Assembly (NCBI RefSeq): GCF_000954115.1
Contig: NZ_CP010797.1
Span: 1,674,001-1,738,000 of the forward strand
Origin: Rhodococcus sp. B7740
GTDB lineage: Bacteria > Actinomycetota > Actinomycetes > Mycobacteriales > Mycobacteriaceae
Length of the DNA: 64,000 bases
Direction: 5' to 3'
Position numbers and translations under genes: made by a program. The notes below the pieces were generated by a model, which worked only from the letters and a program-made list of their open reading frames with translations, had not been told where the DNA came from and searched no databases. Shown piece after piece: positions 18,567-26,931 of the stretch. Position 1 is the first letter of the stretch. Each line of letters starts with the position of its first letter.

Positions 18567-21500
18567 CCCCCGGTTGCTCGGGCCCGGCCGGGCCTTCCAG
18601 GAGTTGGGCCAATTCTGTTGCGTCCGGAAGGTTTTCGGGCGAAATGGTGTGACCACTGCGTACGTAGTGGAACGCCGCGCGCACTCGATCGAGCGGTACC
18701 GGTTCGCTGCGCCCGATCGACATCAGCTCGGCCCACGCCAGCCGATAGGCCGCGAGCTGCATCGCCACGGCCCGCTGCTCCGACGCCGTCGGCTCGGCAC
18801 CGGTTTTCCAGTCGACGACGGTCCAGCCGCCGTCGGGGTCTGCGAACACGGCGTCGATACGTCCTCGCAGCACCGTTCCCGCCACGGACGTCTCGAACGG
18901 CACCTCCACTTCGACGGGACTGCGGAGCGACCACTCCGAGTCGAGAAACGCCTGCTGGAGGGTTTCCAGGTCCACGTCGGCCGAGGCTCCGGTGTCGGCC
19001 GACCCCGGCAGTTCGTCCAGGTCGAGCAGTCGGGTCGCACCGAAGCGCCGCTCGATCCAGGCGTGGAACGCGGTTCCTCTGCGGGCCAACGGGTTCGGCG
19101 GGAACGGCAGCGGCCTGCGTAGGCGCGACGCCAACGCGTCGGGGTCGGCCGCGAGGTCCACCAGCTGTGTCACCGACAGGTTGCCGGGCAGAGCCACATC
19201 GACTCCTGCGACCGATCTCGCGGCCCGCTCGGCCAGCAGAGTGTCGACGTCCGCGGCCCAGTTCTCGGGGTTCTCCCGAATTCGATCATCGGTGCCGTCG
19301 TCTTCGCTCGGTGTGGCCGAGGTGTCTGCCAACGCGCGCAGCACTTCCTGCACGCCGCTCTCGATCGCTCCTCGTCGTGGACCGAGTGGATCGCGCGGCC
19401 AGGACGCGGCGTGCGGCACGGCCGCGAGTGGGTTCGACGCCCCGTCCTCCGGGGCCGAGGCCCACTGCTCGATCACCGCGATGTCGGCGAACTCCTCGAC
19501 GTGCGTGTGCAACTCGTCGAGAAATTCCGACGGCCCACGCGGCTTCGTGGCGCTCTCGTCCCAGTGATGCGCGGATACCAGCAGCACCCGTTCGGTTCGG
19601 GTGAGTGCCACGTAGAACAGTCGGCGATCCTCGGCGAGCCGACGCCTCGCCAACGCATCCTTGTGACTCTTGACTGCGTCCTCCAGGTCCTTGCGATTGT
19701 GGAGCCCGTCGAGTTCGAGGACCGGAACCCCTTCCGAGCCTTCGCCGTCGAGCGCGCGGTCACCGCGCAGAGACGGCGGCAGCTCGGCCATCGCCCCGAG
19801 CCAGGTCGAGGAGGCGTTCGAGGAGGGGAACACACCCTTGGCCACGTGCGGGACCGCCACCACCTCCCATTCGAGGCCTTTCGCGGAATGAACGGTGAGC
19901 ACCTGCACGCGATGGGGAGCGACCTCGACCTCACCGGGACCGAGGCCGTCCTCGACCGTCTCCGCGGCGGCGAGGAACGACAGGAATCCGGTGACCGTGG
20001 CGGTCGGATTGTCGGCGTAATCGGCCACCACATGGGCGAATTCGTCGAGATGTTCACGACCGACCGCGCCGTCGGTGCCGAACGGCGTGCGAGCCTGAGC
20101 CTCGACACCGATACCCATGATCCGCTCGATGTCGCCGACCAACTCCGTCAGAGGTTGACCGATTCGGTCGCGTAGCAGGTGGAGCTCACCTGCCAGGGCG
20201 ACGATCCTGCGGTGCCCCACCTCCGAGTACCGCTCGGCCGGACCGGGATCGGCTATCGCGTCGGCCAGACCGGCCTGCTCCGACTGCTCGCCGGGCAGAG
20301 CGCTACCGAGCGCCGCCTCGAGCGCCTGTGGGTCGTCGACGCGTCCGGTGGTGCCGTAGCCGCCGCGGATCTCGAGCTCTCGGGCGCGCTGGGAGAGTGC
20401 CCGCAGATCCGTCGGCCCGATCTGCCACCGAGAGCCGGTGAGGATGCGCATCGCCGAGCTACCGGCAGTGGGGTCGGCCACCAGTCGCAGCATCGCGATG
20501 ATGTCGGCCACCTCGGGAACGTGCAGCAATCCACCGAGCCCGACGACCTCCACCGGTAGTCCGCGGCTGCGCAGCACCTCCGCGATCGGCTCGGCGTCGG
20601 CGTTGCGGCGCACCAGAACCGCGGCGGTGGGCGGCATGCGATCCTGCTCGAGAGCGGAGCGGTACTCCCCCGCGATCCGGTCCGCGATCCACTCTCGTTC
20701 GTCCAGCACGGTGTCGGTGACGGCCAGGCGAACATCACCGGGAACCGCACCGGGGCGAGCCCGCAGAGTCGGCACCGGCACGCCGACGCGACGCAGTGGG
20801 TCGGTGATCAGGTTGGCCAGCGTCAATGCCTCGGGCGGATTTCGCCAGCTGGTGAGCAGCTCGAGCCGATGTGCGGGGCTTCCGTCGGCATTCGGAAAAT
20901 CGGTGGCGAACCGCGGCAGATTCGCTGCCGATGCGCCGCGCCACCCGTAGATCGACTGCATCGGGTCGCCGACGGCGGTCAGGGCCAACTGCGGGTCGCT
21001 GCCGGAACCGAACAGAGACGACAGCAGCACACGCTGAGCGTGTCCGGTGTCCTGGTACTCGTCGAGCAAGACGAGCCGGAACCGTTGCCTCTCGGCGATT
21101 CCCACCTCGGCATGCTCGGCGGCGACCCGCGCCGCCATCGACATCTGCGAGCCGAAATCCAGTGCGCCCTCGCGACGCAGGGTCTGCGCAAGCCGTTCCA
21201 CCAACGGCAGCAACCCGATTCGTTGATGCTGCGCGTCGAGAATGTTCAGCAACTCCTTGGTGGGCCCGCCGCGTTGTCGTGGCCCCGGCCCGAGAGTGTG
21301 CACCAGTTTCTCCAGCTCCACGTGCGCGTGGCGCAGATCCTCGGGATCGACCAGATGCTCGGCCAATTGACCGGAAAGCGCGAGTACGGCCTCGGTCACC
21401 GACGTGGGGTTGCGGTCGGTGTCCAGGTCGCCGTCCCAGGTACTGACGACACGGTGGGCCAGCTGCCACAGTTCGGTTTCCGAGAGCAGTGTCGCGGACG

Positions 21501-21942
21501 GTTCGATCGGCAACAGCAAGCCGTGCTCGGTGAGCAGGCGGCCCGCATAGGAGTGGTAAGTGCTCACTTCCGGCTCGGCACCGAGGATTCGCTCGCGCAG
21601 CGCCAGACTCGGATCGAGTGCACGCACCAGATCGGATCCGGCCAGCCGAGCCAGCCGAGCTCTGATCCGAGAGGTCAACTGCTGTGCGGCTTTTCGAGTG
21701 AAGGTCAGACCCAGAACCTGGTCGGGTTCGACGAAACCGTTGGCCACCATCCACACCACGCGGGCCGCCATGGTCTCGGTCTTGCCCGCACCTGCTCCCG
21801 CGACGACGAGCGTCGGGCCGGGCGGGGCGGCGATCACGGCGGCCTGTTCGTCGGTCGGTGGATGCTTCTGCCCGAGCGCCCGGGCGAGCTCGACCGGCGA
21901 CACCAGCACCGAACCGGTCCGTGTCTTCGTCGATGTCGTCAT
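18529..21942 (-). CDS. adnB: AdnB subunit of the AdnAB helicase-nuclease
   Basis: A 1137-residue motor-nuclease subunit of AdnAB, the mycobacterial-type RecBCD/AddAB counterpart that resects DNA double-strand ends. An N-terminal UvrD-like motor has Walker A VVAGAGAGKTETM (Lys54), LLDEYQDTGHAQR, VGDPMQSIYGWRGA and LTVHSAKGLEWEVV. The C-terminal RecB-family nuclease domain shows RGRIDAVFADPDGGWTVVDWKTG, with the catalytic Asp and Lys residues. No iron-sulfur cysteines frame this nuclease domain. Its ATG overlaps the stop of adnA by 4 bp, so the two are translationally coupled. Confidence 0.95.
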   Translation of the reverse strand: MTTSTKTRTGSVLVSPVELARALGQKHPPTDEQAAVIAAPPGPTLVVAGAGAGKTETMAARVVWMVANGFVEPDQVLGLTFTRKAAQQLTSRIRARLARLAGSDLVRALDPSLALRERILGAEPEVSTYHSYAGRLLTEHGLLLPIEPSATLLSETELWQLAHRVVSTWDGDLDTDRNPTSVTEAVLALSGQLAEHLVDPEDLRHAHVELEKLVHTLGPGPRQRGGPTKELLNILDAQHQRIGLLPLVERLAQTLRREGALDFGSQMSMAARVAAEHAEVGIAERQRFRLVLLDEYQDTGHAQRVLLSSLFGSGSDPQLALTAVGDPMQSIYGWRGASAANLPRFATDFPNADGSPAHRLELLTSWRNPPEALTLANLITDPLRRVGVPVPTLRARPGAVPGDVRLAVTDTVLDEREWIADRIAGEYRSALEQDRMPPTAAVLVRRNADAEPIAEVLRSRGLPVEVVGLGGLLHVPEVADIIAMLRLVADPTAGSSAMRILTGSRWQIGPTDLRALSQRARELEIRGGYGTTGRVDDPQALEAALGSALPGEQSEQAGLADAIADPGPAERYSEVGHRRIVALAGELHLLRDRIGQPLTELVGDIERIMGIGVEAQARTPFGTDGAVGREHLDEFAHVVADYADNPTATVTGFLSFLAAAETVEDGLGPGEVEVAPHRVQVLTVHSAKGLEWEVVAVPHVAKGVFPSSNASSTWLGAMAELPPSLRGDRALDGEGSEGVPVLELDGLHNRKDLEDAVKSHKDALARRRLAEDRRLFYVALTRTERVLLVSAHHWDESATKPRGPSEFLDELHTHVEEFADIAVIEQWASAPEDGASNPLAAVPHAASWPRDPLGPRRGAIESGVQEVLRALADTSATPSEDDGTDDRIRENPENWAADVDTLLAERAARSVAGVDVALPGNLSVTQLVDLAADPDALASRLRRPLPFPPNPLARRGTAFHAWIERRFGATRLLDLDELPGSADTGASADVDLETLQQAFLDSEWSLRSPVEVEVPFETSVAGTVLRGRIDAVFADPDGGWTVVDWKTGAEPTASEQRAVAMQLAAYRLAWAELMSIGRSEPVPLDRVRAAFHYVRSGHTISPENLPDATELAQLLEGPAGPEQPGVRVRSDEPSEPR

Positions 21943-24900
21943 TGCTCGGTCACCTGCCTACCCGTCTCGTGTGCCGGACAACTGGACTTGACCGGGCAGT
22001 GCCTGCACCCGTCGTTGACACGCGCCTCGAACGTCGGTCCCTGCGTCGCCGATGCGGCCTGGTGCACGGTGTCTCGCCACTCCTCGAGTTTCTCCGGTGT
22101 CGGCACGTCCTGGACGCGCTGCGTCGCCCCGTCCTTGTTGTGAGGCTTGGCCACGAACACCAGCCGCGCTCCGCCGGGCTCTCCCGCAGGCTCGCCCTCG
22201 ATCGCACCGGCTGCTGCGGCGACCTGGTAGGTGGCCAGCTGATGGTGGCCCTGGGCATCCTCCTTGGACATCACGGTCTTGGCCGTCTTGACGTCGATGA
22301 TCACCGGCCGTCCGTCCGGGTCGTGCTCGAGTCGGTCGATGCGGCCGCGCAACGCCACCGCCGGTTCGTCCTCCGACCGAGCGTCGAGTATGCCGTCGAC
22401 CCGCACCTCGACGCCGGCCTCGGTGAGCTCGCCTCGGCTGCCCTGCAACCAGCTCTCGAACGTCTCGAGCATCGCCCCGGTTCGGTCGAGCTCGTGCCGT
22501 GAGTACCACTGCGATCCGAGATCGACTGCATCCCAAGCTGTTTCGAGAGCACGACGGAGTTGCTCCGGTGGTATCCGACCGGCCACTGCCTGGACGAGAG
22601 TGTGCACGAGCGTGCCGGTGACCGCATGGGTGTTGGTGCCGTCGTTGCCGCCGTGACGTTCGAGCATCCACCGCAGCGGACAGGTGGTGAGTTGTTCCAC
22701 CGTGGACGGCGACAGCGGCACCGGACCGTCGCCGAGCTGCCACAACGGCGCGTCGGTACTGGGCCCTGCCACCCCGAACCACTCGTCGGGATGGGCACCT
22801 CGGACACCGGCGTGGGCGAGAGTGGCCAGATGCCGGGCCGCTCGGGCTCGCTTGTCCGGATCCTGCTCGGCGACAATCGGATCGCACACCACACTCCGCA
22901 GTTCGGCCACCAGCATCGGCAGCGCCAACACTCGGTGTGCGGTCTCGGGCCCGGGGAGCTCGGGTACGAGATCCGACTCACCTCCCGCGTCGACGCCGCG
23001 GAGTTCGTCCACGAATCGCGACCGGACCAGATCGGCGTCTCCGGTACTGGAATCGACGGCGGTGACGAGCAAGGTCGATCGGGCGCGACTGCACGCCACC
23101 AGAAACAGGGTGCGCTCCTCGGCCAGCAACGGTGCCGACTTCGACAGTCGCCCGTCGAGCGCCGCGGCCGCGTCGACCTTGCCGGACGCGAGGTCGACCA
23201 GGGTGTCGGTGCCCAGGAGACTGCCGCGTGACCGCAGACCCGGCCACAGCCCTTCCTGCACCCCGGCAACCGCGACGAGCTCCCATTCCCGACCCGCGGC
23301 AGAATGCGCGCTCAGCAGCGTCACCGCGTCGGCCCGAACCGTGGCGCGGTGTGAGTTGAGAGTGGGGATCTCCTGCTGCGCAATGTAATCGAGAAATCCA
23401 CCGATCTGCGCCCGGGGCAACCTGTCCACGTATGCCGCCGCCGCGTCGAACAACGCCACCACCGCATCCAGGTCGCGGTCGGCCTGAGCACCGGCCGAGC
23501 CACCCCAGGCGGACGCCGCGGCCCAACGCCGCTCGAGTCCCGAAGCCTGCCATGCCGCCCACAACACGTCCTCGACCCCGCGGCCCGTGCGGGCGAGAGC
23601 CCGCGCCTTCCGGATGACACCGAGGGCTCTGCGCAACGGGGCGGACTCGACGTCCGACAGTCCGTTCGTCCACCCGGCACTCCCCCGAGCGTCGTCGGTG
23701 AGTACGACTCTGAGCAGCTCCGCCGAGTCGCGCTCGCCGCCCGATGCGAGCTCGAGCCTGCGCACGCCGCGGCGCAATCGCCGCAGACCCACCGGGTCGG
23801 CTCCGCCGATCGGCCCGGAGAGCAATGCGAGTGCATCTTCACCGTCGAAGCTCGGGTCGGAGATCGCCCGCAGTACCAGCAGGAGACCCACGGCCCCGTG
23901 CTGGCGGTGCAACGGTAGCTCCGAGGTCGGGGTGATCATCGGAACCCCTGCCCCGTGCAGCGCCCTACGCAACGGTGCGAGGGTGCGCGGTACCGACCGC
24001 ACCACGATCGCCATCTCCGACCAGGGCATGCCGTCGATCAGGTGGGCCCGACGCATGGCGTCGGCGATGATCGCCGCCTCCTTCGCAGGCGAGGACACGA
24101 CGTGCACCCGCGCTGCCGGCGCTCCGAATCGGGCCCTGCCCACCGGTTCGGGGCAGCGGTGGCGACCGAGGCCCGGCAATCTTCTCGCCACGATGTCGGT
24201 CAGCTCGGCGACCTCTGGCACGGAGCGGTAGTTGCGTGTGAGCACAACGCGGCGCGGCGAGCCCGCCTCGACCAGATCGGCCACGAAAGCGGGATCGGCA
24301 CCGCGGAAAGTGAACACGGATTGATCGGGATCCCCGGCGACGACTGTCGATTCGGTGTCGGTGCCGATCAACCGAACCAGCTGCGCCGCTTGCGGATCGA
24401 GGTGCTGCGCGTCGTCGACGACGAGGTGCCGGATACGCGCGCGTTCGCTGCGCAACAGTTCGGGATCGGTGGCGAACGCCATGAGCGCGGCACCGATCAG
24501 CTCGGCGGCGTCCAGACCAGGAGCCGTGGCTCCCGCCGCCTCCACTCCCACAGCACCGCGCAGCAACATGGCCTGCTCGTATCGGGCCGCGAACCTCCCG
24601 ACGGCGACCCACTCGGGCTTGCCGTGCTTGCGGCCGAGTTTGATCAGGTCTTCCGGTCCGATGCCGCGTTCGGCGGACCTGAGCATCATGTCTCGCACCG
24701 CAGTGACGAATCCCGCGGTGCCGAGGGCCGGACGCAGCCGCTCCGGCCAGTCGAGCGCCCCGTCCTCCAGATCGCCGCGCAGCATCTCGCGCACCACGGC
24801 GTCCTGCTCGGCACCGGTCAGCAATCGCGGTGGCGGATTGCCGTACAGCGAGGCCTGCAGCCGCAGCACCGCGAAGGCGTAGGAGTGCACCGTGCGCACC

Positions 24901-25256
24901 AACGGTTCACGCGTCGCCCGCAGTGCGTGATCGCCGCTGAACAGACCCGAGGTGATGACCTCGCGCACCGCGGTTGCCGCCCGTTTGGACTGGGTCAGTA
25001 CCAGAACCGACTCCGGATCACCGGTGACGATGCGCGAGACCGCGTAATCGGCGACGAGCGAAGTCTTACCCGTGCCGGGACCACCCAGGATCTGCCATGG
25101 ATTCCATCGCGGCGCACCCGACGCGGCCGCTGCTGCCGCGTCGGGAGTCGACGACAGCAGCCGAGCTGCCGAGCCGGTCCACTCCCGTGCCGGGCGAGCC
25201 ACCTTGGGTGCACGGACGAGAGTGACCGTCGCGCCGTGTCTGCCGTCCGAGCTCAT
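21939..25256 (-). CDS. adnA: AdnA subunit of the AdnAB helicase-nuclease
   Basis: A 1105-residue partner of AdnB. The motor domain has Walker A LGGPGTGKTSLV (Lys64), VVDDAQHLDPQ (a degenerate motif II), VAGDPDQSVFTFRGADP and LLSAHSAAGREWELV. The C-terminal nuclease domain has RGRIDRLEHDPDGRPVIIDVKTAK. It is framed by cysteines that fit an iron-sulfur nuclease: TTCPLRWML before it and CRHCPVKSSC after it. ATG 25256 is preferred because the upstream part of the frame lies in the divergent promoter region; no strong ribosome site is visible. The gene is divergent from the hydrolase gene, with 91 bp between them. Confidence 0.94.
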   Translation of the reverse strand: MSSDGRHGATVTLVRAPKVARPAREWTGSAARLLSSTPDAAAAAASGAPRWNPWQILGGPGTGKTSLVADYAVSRIVTGDPESVLVLTQSKRAATAVREVITSGLFSGDHALRATREPLVRTVHSYAFAVLRLQASLYGNPPPRLLTGAEQDAVVREMLRGDLEDGALDWPERLRPALGTAGFVTAVRDMMLRSAERGIGPEDLIKLGRKHGKPEWVAVGRFAARYEQAMLLRGAVGVEAAGATAPGLDAAELIGAALMAFATDPELLRSERARIRHLVVDDAQHLDPQAAQLVRLIGTDTESTVVAGDPDQSVFTFRGADPAFVADLVEAGSPRRVVLTRNYRSVPEVAELTDIVARRLPGLGRHRCPEPVGRARFGAPAARVHVVSSPAKEAAIIADAMRRAHLIDGMPWSEMAIVVRSVPRTLAPLRRALHGAGVPMITPTSELPLHRQHGAVGLLLVLRAISDPSFDGEDALALLSGPIGGADPVGLRRLRRGVRRLELASGGERDSAELLRVVLTDDARGSAGWTNGLSDVESAPLRRALGVIRKARALARTGRGVEDVLWAAWQASGLERRWAAASAWGGSAGAQADRDLDAVVALFDAAAAYVDRLPRAQIGGFLDYIAQQEIPTLNSHRATVRADAVTLLSAHSAAGREWELVAVAGVQEGLWPGLRSRGSLLGTDTLVDLASGKVDAAAALDGRLSKSAPLLAEERTLFLVACSRARSTLLVTAVDSSTGDADLVRSRFVDELRGVDAGGESDLVPELPGPETAHRVLALPMLVAELRSVVCDPIVAEQDPDKRARAARHLATLAHAGVRGAHPDEWFGVAGPSTDAPLWQLGDGPVPLSPSTVEQLTTCPLRWMLERHGGNDGTNTHAVTGTLVHTLVQAVAGRIPPEQLRRALETAWDAVDLGSQWYSRHELDRTGAMLETFESWLQGSRGELTEAGVEVRVDGILDARSEDEPAVALRGRIDRLEHDPDGRPVIIDVKTAKTVMSKEDAQGHHQLATYQVAAAAGAIEGEPAGEPGGARLVFVAKPHNKDGATQRVQDVPTPEKLEEWRDTVHQAASATQGPTFEARVNDGCRHCPVKSSCPAHETGRQVTEQ

Positions 25257-25347
25257 GACACAGATGCAATCACGAGCCACCGACAGACCGGGCCACGGCA
25301 GTCGTCGACACCCGTCGAACCGGAGACGCGACCGCGCATACGGCATA

Positions 25348-26133
25348 GTGGTCGACGTGCCCGAGTTGAATCTGCATACGTTCGGACCCGCAGACGGTCC
25401 CGAAATCCTTGCCGTCCACGGTGTGACCGGCCACGGTGCCCGCTGGTGGGATCTCGCCGAGAATCACCTGCCCGAGGCCCGAATTCTGGCTCCTGATCTG
25501 ATCGGCCACGGCTATTCTCCGGCCACGCCGCCCTGGGACATCGACGCGCAGGTCACGGCTCTGAAGGCCGTGTTGGACGCCCACGCGCGCGGTCCGGTGG
25601 TGGTGCTCGGGCATTCGTACGGCGGCGCGTTGGCCGTGCACCTCGCACAGAGGTTCCCGGACGCGGTGCGGGCGCTGGTTCTGCTCGATCCCGCGATCGC
25701 TCTGCCGCCGGACGAGCTGCTCGAGGTGGCCGAGGCCACCGCGAAGTCCCCTGACTACACCGACGCCGACGAGGCGCGATCGGAGAAGATCCACGGGGCG
25801 TGGGCAGACGTGCCCACCGAATTACTCGACCGCGAGGTCGCCGACCACCTGGTCCCCGCAGAAGGCGGAAAGGTGGCGTGGCGAATGTCGATTCCGGCGA
25901 TCGTCGCGACGTGGGGCGAGCTCGCTCGTCCGATCGTGGTACCCGCCGAGAGCGTCCCGACCATCGTGGTTCGGGCCATGCGCGTCGAACCCCCTTATGT
26001 CACCGACGAATTCCTCGCTGCACTGCGAGAGAAACTCGGTGAGAACCTGCGTACCGTCGAGCTGGACTGCGATCACATGGTCGGCCAGGCCAAGCCGGTC
26101 GAGGTCGCCGAACTGGTGCGATCTGTGCTGTAG
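25348..26133 (+). CDS. alpha/beta-hydrolase (LipV-like)
   Basis: A 261-residue alpha/beta-hydrolase matching the mycobacterial LipV position. It has the oxyanion-loop segment VHGVTGHGARWW, the nucleophile elbow VVVLGHSYGGALAV (Ser about residue 92), and a C-terminal DCDHMVG that supplies the catalytic His. An esterase or lipase role is inferred from the family. Start GTG 25348 agrees with the expected N-terminus; GTG 25357 is possible. It is followed directly by the ATL gene, whose ATG begins right after this stop. Confidence 0.88.
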   Translation: MVDVPELNLHTFGPADGPEILAVHGVTGHGARWWDLAENHLPEARILAPDLIGHGYSPATPPWDIDAQVTALKAVLDAHARGPVVVLGHSYGGALAVHLAQRFPDAVRALVLLDPAIALPPDELLEVAEATAKSPDYTDADEARSEKIHGAWADVPTELLDREVADHLVPAEGGKVAWRMSIPAIVATWGELARPIVVPAESVPTIVVRAMRVEPPYVTDEFLAALREKLGENLRTVELDCDHMVGQAKPVEVAELVRSVL

Positions 26134-26475
26134 ATGGCCCCGATCACCGAAGCCCAGGTCGAAAGGGTTCGCGCGCTGGTCGCGTCGATCCCCCCGGGAT
26201 TCGTTGCCACCTACGGAGACATCGCGGCTGCCGCGGACCTGTCCAGCCCCCGCATCGTCGGCTGGATCATGCGCACCGATTCAGCGGACCTGCCCTGGCA
26301 TCGAGTCCTCGGCGCGAGCGGAAAGCCGGCCCCGCACCTTGCCGCGAGACAGCTCGCCGCCCTGGCCGACGAAGGCGTGCCGAGTCACGACGGGCGGGTG
26401 CCGTTGACCTCGATTCGGTTCGACTTCGGGGCGCTCCCACCCCCGACTGCGCCGACCACTAATCTCGGAGAATGA
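26134..26475 (+). CDS. alkyltransferase-like (ATL) DNA-binding protein
   Basis: A 113-residue protein of the O6-methylguanine-DNA methyltransferase C-terminal family. The fold elements are present (GFVATYGDIAAAADLSSPRIVGWIM). The active-site PCHRV is PWHRVLGASGKPA, so the acceptor Cys is replaced by Trp. This is the alkyltransferase-like class, which recognises bulky O6-alkylguanines and hands them to nucleotide excision repair but cannot transfer the alkyl group itself. It starts directly after the hydrolase stop and overlaps the next gene by 4 bp (ATGA). Confidence 0.92.
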   Translation: MAPITEAQVERVRALVASIPPGFVATYGDIAAAADLSSPRIVGWIMRTDSADLPWHRVLGASGKPAPHLAARQLAALADEGVPSHDGRVPLTSIRFDFGALPPPTAPTTNLGE

Positions 26476-26918
26476 ACATCAGGGACGCGTTCGAGCAGTT
26501 CGATCCACGCCCCACGGCGAAGTTCGCTCTGTCGAAGGCCAGCAGCTTCGTCGCGTCCGCCGGTCTCGTCGTCGACGAGGTCTCGGGCACCAGGGTTGCG
26601 GGGCACATCGATTTGACGGACGAGCACTTCACGCCGTGGGGCGTCGTCCACGGCGGCGTCTACACCACTGCCGTCGAGAGCGCCGCCAGCATCGGTGCCA
26701 GCGAGGCGGTCAAGGATCGCGGTGAATTCGCAGTCGGCGTACACAACGGCACCGACTTTCTGCGCGCCAGCAAGGGCGGTCGCGTCGACGTTGTCGCAGA
26801 ACCGTTGCAGCAGGGCCGCGTTCAGCAACTGTGGCTGGTCACGATCACGGCCTCGGACAGCGGCAAGACCATTGCGCGAGGGCAGGTTCGCCTGCAGAAC
26901 GTGCCGCTGCCGACATGA
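26472..26918 (+). CDS. PaaI/hotdog-fold thioesterase
   Basis: A 148-residue hotdog-fold protein of the PaaI type, which hydrolyses acyl- or aryl-CoA thioesters. The signature is HFTPWGVVHGGVYTTAVESAASIGA, with the HGG turn and the Glu expected in the PaaI active site, followed by VGVHNGTDFLRAS. The ATG overlaps the upstream ATL stop, indicating an operon. The substrate is unknown. Confidence 0.9.
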   Translation: MNIRDAFEQFDPRPTAKFALSKASSFVASAGLVVDEVSGTRVAGHIDLTDEHFTPWGVVHGGVYTTAVESAASIGASEAVKDRGEFAVGVHNGTDFLRASKGGRVDVVAEPLQQGRVQQLWLVTITASDSGKTIARGQVRLQNVPLPT

Positions 26919-26931
26919 CCGAGCTCGCACC

